Of a stretch of 16,965 nt of DNA, positions 7,683 to 13,556 are shown in pieces. Numbering within the stretch: position 1 is the first letter of the stretch; the number at the start of each line of letters is the position of its first letter. A program made the translations under genes and the position numbers. The notes beneath the pieces were generated by a model that worked only from the letters and a program-made list of their open reading frames with translations, searched no databases and was not told where the DNA came from. Origin of the DNA: an uncultured Oscillospiraceae bacterium (GTDB lineage: Bacteria > Bacillota > Clostridia > Oscillospirales > Oscillospiraceae); the NCBI GenBank assembly GCA_934591725.1, contig CAKTPR010000045.1, forward strand, positions 1-16,965, in the 5' to 3' direction.

Positions 7683-8129
7683 TCAGCGCAGACCCTTGAA
7701 GAAGCTGCGCAGGAGCTCCGCGCTCTCGTCGCCGAGGACACCGGCATATACCTTCGGATGGTGCCCGTAGTTTTCAAAGAACAGGTCGATGACGCTGCCG
7801 CAGGAGCCGGTGACGGCATCGCGCGCGCCGAACACAAGGTATGGAATGCGGGAGTTTATTATCGCGCCGGTACACATCGGGCAGGGTTCGAGCGTTACAT
7901 ACATCGTGCATCCCTCAAGACGCCAGCTGCCGAGCGCGGCTCCGGCCTCGCGGATGGCTTCGACCTCGGCATGGGCAGTCGCGTCGCCAAGCTCCTCACG
8001 GCGGTTGCGCCCACGGCCTATGACGCGGCCTTCGACGTCCACGATCACGCAGCCGACAGGCACCTCGCCGTGCTCCGCCGCCTCGCGCGCAAGGTCAAGG
8101 GCGAGGGACATATATTCTTCATTCGTCAT
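7683..8129 (-). CDS. tadA: tRNA-specific adenosine-34 deaminase TadA
   Basis: 148 aa. It converts adenosine to inosine at the wobble position (A34) of tRNA-Arg(ACG), allowing CGN decoding. It belongs to the cytidine/deoxycytidylate deaminase zinc family: zinc ligands H53, C83 and C86, and the proton-shuttling E55, sit in 'TAHAEVEAIR' and 'LEPCPMCTGAI'. 'GEVPVGCVIV' near 21-30 and the C-terminal 'FFKGLR' are typical of TadA. The start at 8129 is chosen because GGAGG (8141-8137) lies 7 bases upstream and the product begins MTNEEYMSLAL. An in-frame ATG at 8159 would start inside the terminator stem. That terminator lies only a few bases upstream of the ribosome binding site, so expression depends on readthrough or antitermination from upstream. 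Confidence 0.95.
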   Translation of the reverse strand: MTNEEYMSLALDLAREAAEHGEVPVGCVIVDVEGRVIGRGRNRREELGDATAHAEVEAIREAGAALGSWRLEGCTMYVTLEPCPMCTGAIINSRIPYLVFGARDAVTGSCGSVIDLFFENYGHHPKVYAGVLGDESAELLRSFFKGLR

Positions 8130-8146
8130 GGCGAAGCCTCCGGAAT

Positions 8147-8175
8147 AAAAACGGCGCACCGCACAGCGGTGCGCC
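8147..8175 (-). terminator. Strong terminator between pta and tadA, possibly an attenuator of tadA
   Basis: A perfect 10-bp stem GGCGCACCGC (8153-8162) / GCGGTGCGCC (8166-8175) has a 3-base loop. On the minus strand it is followed by a five-T run (8151-8147). It would end the pta transcript about 140 bases after its stop codon. The T run ends only about 5 bases before the tadA ribosome binding site, leaving no room for a separate tadA promoter downstream of it. Confidence 0.88.
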
Positions 8176-8233
8176 TTAACGTTATTTTTCAGCGTTCCCC
8201 CGTAACTCCGAGCAAAGCCCAGCCACAGGCGGG

Positions 8234-8312
8234 TTTGCGAGGAAGAGGATGAAGGAACGAATATAGTGCAGTTTTCCTCGCAAGAGGGAAACGGAACGGT
8301 ATTCGTTTCTTC
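8234..8312. repeat. Interleaved inverted repeats (pseudoknot topology) in the pta-tadA spacer
   Basis: Two pairs of complementary arms are interleaved in the order A-B-A'-B'. A (8235-8244, TTGCGAGGAA) matches A' (8274-8283) over 10 bases perfectly. B (8251-8263) matches B' (8300-8312) at 12 of 13 positions, including an 8-bp perfect core AACGAATA/TATTCGTT (8256-8263 / 8300-8307). B' also has a competing short partner: GAAACG (8288-8293) with CGTTTC (8304-8309). B' reaches the last bases of pta. Read as plus-strand RNA, the imperfect positions at the arms become G-U pairs. The function is unknown: it could be a structured RNA, a 3'-UTR element or a dispersed palindromic repeat. Confidence 0.6.
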
Positions 8313-9309
8313 AGACGAGAGCAGCAGTTATGATGCTCATCAGGTAGACCTCTTCGGCGTTGCAGCCGCGGCTGAGGTCGTTGATGGGTGCGTTCAGTCC
8401 CTGGAGGATCGGGCCGTAGGCCGCGAAGCCGCCGAGGCGCTGGGCGATCTTATAGCCGATGTTGCCGGACTGGATCTCCGGGAAAATGAAGGTGTTGGCA
8501 TAGCCCGCGACCTTGCTGCCGGGGAACTTGAGCTGGCCGACCGTGGGGGAGACGGCAGCGTCAAACTGCATCTCGCCGTCAACTGCAAGCTCAGGAGCCT
8601 TTTCCTTGACTATCGCGGTGGCATTGCGCACGAGGTCGACGGAAGCGCCCTTGCCGGAACCCTTGGTGGAGTAGGACAGCATGGCGACCTTCGGATCCAT
8701 GCCGAAGACCTTTGCGGTCTTTGCGGTCTCGATAGCGACCTCGGCGAGCTGATCGGCAGCGGAGAGAACGACGTTGCCTTCCTTGTCGAGCTTGTCCTCA
8801 TAGGAGATGTTTATTGCGCAGTCGCCCATGCAGAGCATCTCATCGCCGCGGGTCAGGATGAAGCAGGAGCTGACGAGGTTTGCGCCCTTCTTGGTCTTGA
8901 CGAGCTGGAGCGCGGGGCGGACGGTATCGGCAGTGGAGTAGGTTGCGCCGCCGAGCAGAGCGTCGGCCTTGCCCATCTTGACGAGCATGGTGCCGAAGTA
9001 GTTGCCCTTGGAGAGCGCGGCGCGCGCGTCCTCAGCGGTGACCTTGCCGCGGCGCAGCTCGACCATCTTCTCGACCATCGCGTCCATTTCGGGATAGGTC
9101 ATGGGATCGATTATCTCAAGGCCCTCGATATCGAAGCCGCCCTTTGCAGCCGCAGCCTTGACCTCATCGACATTGCCAACGAGGATCGGAGTCAGGAAGC
9201 CGTCCTTCTTGAGTCTTGCTGCGGACTCAAGAATACGCGCGTCGCTGCCCTCGGTATAGACGATCTTGCGGGGATTGGCTTTAAGTATCTCTATCAGATT
9301 TTCAAACAT
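8311..9309 (-). CDS. pta: Phosphate acetyltransferase
   Basis: 332 aa, the length of the short single-domain Pta of Firmicutes. It interconverts acetyl-CoA + phosphate and acetyl phosphate + CoA in the cytoplasm, the first step of acetate formation with ATP gain through acetate kinase. Recognisable family segments are 'IVYTEGSDARILESAARL' near the N-terminus, 'GNYFGTMLVKMGKADALLGGATYSTADTVRPALQ' in the middle (positions about 102-135), 'MLSYSTKGSGKG', 'DGEMQFDAA', and the C-terminal 'FPEIQSGNIGYKIAQRLGG' and 'GPILQGLNAPINDLSRGC'. The start at 9309 has GGAGG 8 bases upstream and the product opens MFENLIEILK; an in-frame ATG at 9357 lies upstream within the promoter. No acetate kinase gene is adjacent in this window. 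Confidence 0.96.
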   Translation of the reverse strand: MFENLIEILKANPRKIVYTEGSDARILESAARLKKDGFLTPILVGNVDEVKAAAAKGGFDIEGLEIIDPMTYPEMDAMVEKMVELRRGKVTAEDARAALSKGNYFGTMLVKMGKADALLGGATYSTADTVRPALQLVKTKKGANLVSSCFILTRGDEMLCMGDCAINISYEDKLDKEGNVVLSAADQLAEVAIETAKTAKVFGMDPKVAMLSYSTKGSGKGASVDLVRNATAIVKEKAPELAVDGEMQFDAAVSPTVGQLKFPGSKVAGYANTFIFPEIQSGNIGYKIAQRLGGFAAYGPILQGLNAPINDLSRGCNAEEVYLMSIITAALV

Positions 9310-9347
9310 GGTTGGTTCCTCCGGAATGTTTATTTTTGCACATGCAC

Positions 9348-9376
9348 ACTGTACCACTACTCGCCGCCGTTTTCAA
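9348..9376 (-). promoter_or_regulatory. Promoter of pta
   Basis: On the minus strand, TTGAAA (9376-9371), 17 bases, then TACAGT (9353-9348) preceded by TGG, an extended -10. Transcription would start near 9341, about 32 bases before the ATG at 9309. It lies back to back with the promoter of the XRE gene. Confidence 0.7.
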
Positions 9377-9396
9377 GATTTTTGCCGCAATTTCTA

Positions 9397-9425
9397 TTTA
9401 CAAAGGTATTTTTTATCTGTATAAT
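9397..9425 (+). promoter_or_regulatory. Promoter of the XRE regulator-lepA pair
   Basis: TTTACA (9397-9402), a 17-base AT-rich spacer, then a perfect TATAAT (9420-9425). Transcription would begin near 9432, leaving a leader of about 18-27 bases. Its -35 lies about 20 bases from the -35 of the divergent pta promoter. Confidence 0.8.
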
Positions 9426-9458
9426 ATACTGACTGTTATCAAATATGGGATGGATACA

Positions 9459-9785
9459 ATGCAGAGAAGCTTTCCTGAGACGCTCTCGGCGCTGCGCCGG
9501 GACAAGAACATAAGCCAGCGCAAGGCGGCGGCCGACCTCAACATCAGTCAGGCGCTGCTGAGCCATTATGAAAACGGCGCGCGTGAGCCGGGACTCGGCT
9601 TCGTGTGCCGCGCATGCGACTATTACGGGGTCAGCGCAGATTATCTGCTGTGCAGGACGGACAGGTCGAACATCGCCTTCAGCACCGCGCAGGCGGCGCG
9701 TGCCTTTCTTGACCAGATTCAGAGCGTGATAGACCGCGCGAACCAGACCCTTGCAGAATTTTCCGAGGAGGAACGGCCTGAATGA
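9459..9785 (+). CDS. XRE-family helix-turn-helix transcriptional regulator
   Basis: About 108 aa. Residues about 5-63 form a complete Cro/C1-type HTH domain: 'FPETLSALRRDKNISQRKAA' (5-24), 'LNISQALLSHYENGAREP' (27-44) and the closing 'LGFVCRACDYYGVSADYLL' (45-63). A short helical C-terminal tail may dimerise. The start is uncertain: ATG 9459 is preferred because G-rich GGGATGG (9447-9453) sits 5 bases before it, but ATG 9450 is in frame and would add three residues. The reading frame stays open further upstream, but that DNA holds the promoters. It overlaps lepA by 4 bases (ATGA) and is divergent from pta, so either or both could be targets, or it may repress itself. No ligand domain is present. 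Confidence 0.85.
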   Translation: MQRSFPETLSALRRDKNISQRKAAADLNISQALLSHYENGAREPGLGFVCRACDYYGVSADYLLCRTDRSNIAFSTAQAARAFLDQIQSVIDRANQTLAEFSEEERPE

Positions 9786-11587
9786 TAAAGCAGGAGAATA
9801 TACGCAACTTTTCCATAATCGCACACATCGACCACGGCAAGTCCACGCTGTCCGACCGTCTCATCGAAAAATGCGGCGCGGTAGAGCAGCGCGAGATGGA
9901 GGATCAGATCCTTGACAACATGGATCTTGAGCGCGAGCGCGGCATAACCATCAAGGCGCGCGCCGTCGGCCTCAACTACAGGGCCGCCGACGGGGAGAAC
10001 TACACCCTCAACCTCATCGACACTCCGGGACATGTCGACTTCAACTACGAGGTCAGCCGCTCGCTCGCCGCATGCGAGGGCGCAGTGCTGGTCGTGGACG
10101 CATCGCAGGGCGTCGAGGCGCAGACGCTCTCGAACACCTACCTTGCGCTCGACAACAACCTTGAGATACTCCCGGTCATCAACAAGATAGACCTGCCCGC
10201 CGCCGACCCGCACAGGGTCAAGGAGGAGATAGAGGAGATCATCGGCATCCCGGCGATGGACGCGCCGGAGATAAGCGCGAAGGCGAATATCAATATTGAC
10301 TCCGTGCTTGAGGATGTTGTGAACGGCGTCCCCGCGCCGAAGGGCGACCCCAGTGCCCCCCTCAAGGCGCTGATATTTGACAGCCAGTATGATAACTACC
10401 GCGGCGTCATCGTCTTCATCCGCGTGTTCGACGGGACGATACGCAAGGATTCTGAGATACTGCTGATGTCCACCGGCGCAAAGTACAAGGTGCTCGAAGT
10501 CGGTCACCTGCGCCCGATAGGTCTCGACCCCTGCGCGGAGCTCGCCGCGGGCGACGTCGGCTACTTCACGGCGAGCATAAAGAACGTCTCCGACACGCAC
10601 GTGGGCGACACCGTCACCGACGCCGGGAAGCCGACTGCCGAGGCACTGCCCGGCTACCGCCCCGCAAGGCCGATGGTCTTCTGCGGCATATACACCGAGG
10701 ACGGCTCCAAGTACCCCGACCTGCGCGACGCGCTTGAAAAGCTCAAGCTCAACGACGCGTCCCTCTCCTACGAACCGGAAAGCTCCGTCGCCCTCGGCTT
10801 CGGCTTCCGCTGCGGCTTCCTTGGGATGCTGCACATGGAGATAATTCAGGAGAGGTTAGAGCGTGAGTTCGACCTCGACCTTGTGACGACTCTGCCCTCA
10901 GTTATATATAAGGTCATAAAGACCGACGGCAGCACCGTCATGGTCGACAATCCCCACAACTACCCAGACGTGCCGTCGATCGCCGAGGCTTACGAGCCGT
11001 ATGTCAAGGTATCGATCATCACGCCGAACGAGTTTGTCGGCAACATCATGCCGCTGTGCCAGGACAGGCGCGGCGAGTACAAGAACATGCAGTACCTTGA
11101 CACCCGCCTTGTCGAGCTGCATTACGAAATGCCGCTCAACGAGATCATATACGACTTCTTCGACACCCTCAAGGCGCGCACCAAGGGCTATGCCTCGCTT
11201 GACTATGAGCTGAGCGAGTATAAGCCGAGCGATCTTGTCAAGGTCGATATGCTCCTAAACGGCGATCAGGTCGACGCGCTCAGCTTCATCGCCCACCGGG
11301 AAAAGGCCTATGGCCGCGCCCGCAAGCTCTGCGAAAAGCTCAAGGACAACATCCCGCGCCAGCTCTTTGAGGTGCCGATACAGGCGGCCATCGGCGGCAA
11401 GATCATCGCGCGCGAGACGGTCAAGGCCATGCGCAAGGACGTGCTTGCCAAGTGCTACGGCGGCGATATCACGCGAAAGAAGAAGCTGCTCGAAAAGCAG
11501 AAGGAAGGCAAGAAGAAGATGCGCCAGCTCGGTACGGTGCAGATACCGACCGAGGCCTTCCTCGCGGTGCTGAAGCTCGACGAATAA
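9782..11587 (+). CDS. lepA: Elongation factor 4, ribosome-associated GTPase LepA
   Basis: 601 aa, the normal length. LepA is a translational GTPase related to EF-G that acts on the ribosome (proposed roles: back-translocation, or assistance in initiation/30S assembly). GTP-binding motifs: G1 'AHIDHGKST' (14-22), switch region 'RERGITIKA' (51-59), G3 'DTPGH' (80-84) and G4 'NKID' (about 134-137). The EF-G-like domains II, III and V follow, then the LepA-specific C-terminal domain with the conserved ending region 'GGDITRKKKLLEKQKEGKKKM' (positions about 559-580). AGGAGGAA just upstream of the ATG serves as ribosome binding site inside the end of the regulator gene. In many Firmicutes lepA precedes hemN or hrcA; here a terminator follows at once and the next gene is convergent. 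Confidence 0.97.
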   Translation: MIKQENIRNFSIIAHIDHGKSTLSDRLIEKCGAVEQREMEDQILDNMDLERERGITIKARAVGLNYRAADGENYTLNLIDTPGHVDFNYEVSRSLAACEGAVLVVDASQGVEAQTLSNTYLALDNNLEILPVINKIDLPAADPHRVKEEIEEIIGIPAMDAPEISAKANINIDSVLEDVVNGVPAPKGDPSAPLKALIFDSQYDNYRGVIVFIRVFDGTIRKDSEILLMSTGAKYKVLEVGHLRPIGLDPCAELAAGDVGYFTASIKNVSDTHVGDTVTDAGKPTAEALPGYRPARPMVFCGIYTEDGSKYPDLRDALEKLKLNDASLSYEPESSVALGFGFRCGFLGMLHMEIIQERLEREFDLDLVTTLPSVIYKVIKTDGSTVMVDNPHNYPDVPSIAEAYEPYVKVSIITPNEFVGNIMPLCQDRRGEYKNMQYLDTRLVELHYEMPLNEIIYDFFDTLKARTKGYASLDYELSEYKPSDLVKVDMLLNGDQVDALSFIAHREKAYGRARKLCEKLKDNIPRQLFEVPIQAAIGGKIIARETVKAMRKDVLAKCYGGDITRKKKLLEKQKEGKKKMRQLGTVQIPTEAFLAVLKLDE

Positions 11588-11601
11588 ACAGATATAAAAA
11601 T

Positions 11602-11645
11602 AAGACTGTGTACAACGCTTTCATACGATAGTACACAGTCTTTTT
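11602..11645. terminator. Terminator after lepA, likely bidirectional
   Basis: The 12-bp perfect arms AAGACTGTGTAC (11602-11613) and GTACACAGTCTT (11631-11642) enclose a 17-base loop and run into a T5 stretch (11641-11645). On the other strand the left arm is followed by a T-rich run (11600-11596), so it can also stop degV transcription. Confidence 0.9.
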
Positions 11646-11651
11646 ATAATA

Positions 11652-11685
11652 GCCGCACAGCCTATAAGCACATCCGGTGTGCGGC
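11652..11685. repeat. GC-rich inverted repeat just downstream of the DegV gene
   Basis: GCCGCACA (11652-11659) and TGTGCGGC (11678-11685) are perfectly complementary around an 18-base loop. The right arm can alternatively pair with the nearer GCACA (11668-11672), giving a 5-bp hairpin with a 5-base loop. No T run follows on the minus strand, so it is at best an auxiliary 3' end structure for the DegV transcript, ahead of the terminator at 11602-11645. Confidence 0.5.
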
Positions 11686-11691
11686 GGGTTA

Positions 11692-12552
11692 TTATCCCAT
11701 TCTGTCCGTCCCGAAGAAGAACAGCGCCACTGTTCCCGGCCCAACATGGGAGCCGGTCACCGGCTCATAGCAGACGCTCAGGCACTTGCCGGTAAGGCCC
11801 TTGTCGCGCAGGCGCTGCACGAGATATGCCTTGCCCTCCTCATTGTCGGCATGGGCGATGCCGATAGTCTCCGCCTTATTCAGCACGAGCTCCGCATAGC
11901 GCTCGGCAAGCGCGTCAAGCGTGCGCTTCATGCCGCGCACTTTGGACTTTACGACTATCTTGCCCTCATAGTCCCCGATGAGGATCGGATGGATGCTCAG
12001 GACATTGCCGATTATCGCCGCAGCCCCGCTGACTCTGCCGGTCTTTTTCAGGTACTTGAGGTCGTCCACGGTGAAGCTCTGGCACATATGCGGCACCTGC
12101 ACGCGGATGTCCTCTTCTATCGCATCGAGCGCTGCGCCGTCGCGCAGCTGCTCCGCCGCCTTGATGACGAACAGCCCCTCGCCGAGGGACGCGGCAAGCG
12201 TGTCGATGACGACGATCTTTCTGTCCGGGTACTCCTCGTCCAGCTCCTGCTTTGCCATGAGCGCGGCGTTTGCCGTGCCGCTTATGCCGCCGGACATACC
12301 GATATACAGCACGTCCTTCCCCGCGTCGAGCGCCGCCTTAAAGTGCTCGATGAACGTCCCCGCATTTACCATCGAGGTCTTCACTTCGCTGCCGGCGCGC
12401 ATCGCGGCATAGAAGGCCTTGCCGTCAAATTCACGTTCGGGGATGTATTCGACTCCGTCTATCGTGTATGAAAAAGGGACTACCTCAATGCCGTACTCGT
12501 CGATGATCTCAACGGGGAGGTTAGCGGAGGTGTCTGTAAAAAGCTGCGTCAT
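11692..12552 (-). CDS. DegV-family (fatty-acid-binding) protein
   Basis: 286 aa, the usual length. DegV/FakB proteins hold a fatty acid in a deep pocket; in several Gram-positives such proteins present exogenous fatty acids to the kinase FakA for phosphorylation. The N-terminal domain opens with 'MTQLFTDTSANLPVEIIDEY', containing the family's TDSS/TDTS-like segment. 'EVKTSMVNAGTF' (about 70-81), 'VLYIGMSGGISGTANAA' (about 94-110) and 'DLKYLKKTGRVSGAAAIIG' follow; the last is the family's 'L.yLkkgGRis' signature. The C-terminal 'EPVTGSHVGPGTVALFFFG' is also typical. The start at 12552 is set by AAGGAG 7-8 bases upstream; the in-frame ATG at 12657 lies in the promoter region. No fakA-like gene is nearby, and which lipid it binds is not visible. 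Confidence 0.93.
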   Translation of the reverse strand: MTQLFTDTSANLPVEIIDEYGIEVVPFSYTIDGVEYIPEREFDGKAFYAAMRAGSEVKTSMVNAGTFIEHFKAALDAGKDVLYIGMSGGISGTANAALMAKQELDEEYPDRKIVVIDTLAASLGEGLFVIKAAEQLRDGAALDAIEEDIRVQVPHMCQSFTVDDLKYLKKTGRVSGAAAIIGNVLSIHPILIGDYEGKIVVKSKVRGMKRTLDALAERYAELVLNKAETIGIAHADNEEGKAYLVQRLRDKGLTGKCLSVCYEPVTGSHVGPGTVALFFFGTDRMG

Positions 12553-12594
12553 TATGTGTCTCCTTAAAAGTTGTCGGTACTGCAATCTGTTATT

Positions 12595-12624
12595 AGAATA
12601 ACGCAGTTCATACCGAAACTGCAA
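12595..12624 (-). promoter_or_regulatory. Promoter and possible operator of the DegV gene
   Basis: On the minus strand TTGCAG (12624-12619), 18 bases, then TATTCT (12600-12595), placing the start near 12588. The spacer holds an inverted repeat: GCAGTT (12603-12608) / AACTGC (12617-12622) on the plus strand with 8 bases between, overlapping the -35. A related half-sequence (CGGTACTGCAA, 12575-12585) lies just downstream of the predicted start site. This spacing suggests an operator, but the protein that would bind it is unknown. Confidence 0.5.
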
Positions 12625-12666
12625 GCTATTGTCTCTATTCTGCGCTCTACAAAACATAGAATAGGC

Positions 12667-12694
12667 GTAGAACCCCGTGATTTCAGGGCTCTAC
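12667..12694 (-). terminator. Possible terminator of the murT-gatD-amidohydrolase-PHP operon
   Basis: On the minus strand GTAGAGCCC (12694-12686) pairs with GGGTTCTAC (12675-12667), with one G-U, around a 10-base loop, 22 bases after the PHP gene stop. The following bases are only moderately T-rich (GCCTATTCTATGTTTT), so termination may be weak and some readthrough into the DegV gene is possible. Confidence 0.4.
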
Positions 12695-12716
12695 TCTGAG
12701 TATAGCCGCATCCTCT

Positions 12717-13556
12717 TCACTTGTGTGCCGCGGCTTTCAGCCTCTCCAGCCACGCATACGGCACGTTGAGCTCTCCCTTGCCGGTGCCGAGGCTTATCGC
12801 GGGCTTGTTTGCTCCGTGAAAGTCGCTGCCGCCGGTTTTGAGCAGCCCGTACTCCTCCGCGAGCCACTCAAGGTAGGCCGTCTGCTGCGCGTCATAGCCG
12901 GAATAGCGGCACTCCATACCGCGCAGGCCGTGCGCCATGCAGTGCTCTATAAGCTCGCGCAGCTCCGCATCGCTCTTCTTGTACTGGAACGGATGCGCCA
13001 GCACCGCGACGCCGCCGGAGCGGCATATCGTCTCTACCGACATCTCTATCGGGATGATCGTGCGCGGCAGATAATACTTCTGCCCCTTCTCAACATAGCG
13101 CTGGAACGCATCGTTCACGCTCTCGGCAAGCCCAAGCTCATAGAGCATCCGTGCAAAGTGCGGCCGGCCTATGGATTCGCCGAAGCGCGCCCTCATCTCG
13201 TCATAGTCAAAGGGCAGGCCGTCCGCCGCCATGAGCTCCGCCATCCTGCGGTTTCTGTCGTTGCGGTCGTTTATCACCCAGTCCAGCACCGGGCGCAGCT
13301 CCGGCGACTGCGGGTCTATGAAATAGCCGAGGATGTGTACGGCCACGCCGTACTTCGTGCTTATCTCTATCCCCGGCACGACCTCTATCCCGAGCTTTTC
13401 CCCCGCCTCGGCGGCTTCAAAATATCCGGATTCCGTGTCGTGATCCGTTATCGCAATGGCTTTTAATCCAATATTATGCGCAAGCTCGACGACCTCCGCC
13501 GGGGAGCACGTCCCATCGGACGCCGTGGTGTGTACGTGCAGGTCTATCTCTCTCAT
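12717..13556 (-). CDS. PHP-domain phosphoesterase, RNase AM/TrpH (YciV)-like
   Basis: 279 aa. PHP proteins are metal-dependent (usually three-metal) phosphoesterases. This single-domain type includes 3',5'-nucleoside bisphosphate phosphatases and RNase AM, which removes nucleotides from 5' ends of short RNAs. Metal ligands visible: H7, H9 and D14 in 'DLHVHTTASDG', D38/H39 in 'ITDHD', E64 in 'GIEIS', H74 in 'VHILGYF', H133 in 'GRPHFARML', H188 in 'VLAHPF', and D245/H247 in 'GSDFHG'. The set is complete, so it should be active. The start overlaps the amidohydrolase stop by 4 bases (ATGA), indicating translational coupling. It is the last gene of the minus-strand operon. Exact substrate is inferred from family, not seen. 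Confidence 0.88.
   Translation of the reverse strand: MREIDLHVHTTASDGTCSPAEVVELAHNIGLKAIAITDHDTESGYFEAAEAGEKLGIEVVPGIEISTKYGVAVHILGYFIDPQSPELRPVLDWVINDRNDRNRRMAELMAADGLPFDYDEMRARFGESIGRPHFARMLYELGLAESVNDAFQRYVEKGQKYYLPRTIIPIEMSVETICRSGGVAVLAHPFQYKKSDAELRELIEHCMAHGLRGMECRYSGYDAQQTAYLEWLAEEYGLLKTGGSDFHGANKPAISLGTGKGELNVPYAWLERLKAAAHK

Noticed and set aside
8160..8233. A promoter for tadA between pta and the terminator
   Set aside because: Candidate -35/-10 pairs on the minus strand have poor matches or wrong spacing; none is convincing.
8130..8310. SRP RNA (4.5S/scRNA) gene, because it often lies beside tadA in Firmicutes
   Set aside because: Neither strand carries the conserved SRP Alu/S-domain core around GGUCCGGAAGGAAGCAGC, so it is not an SRP RNA.
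8266..9432. Long open frame on the plus strand opposite pta (388 codons)
   Set aside because: It is antisense to a clearly recognisable pta, has no family resemblance and no ribosome binding site. GC-rich codon use in pta makes such antisense frames expected.
9719..10834. Long open frame on the minus strand opposite lepA (371 codons)
   Set aside because: Antisense shadow of lepA; Arg/Val/Glu/Leu-biased composition without any recognisable motif.
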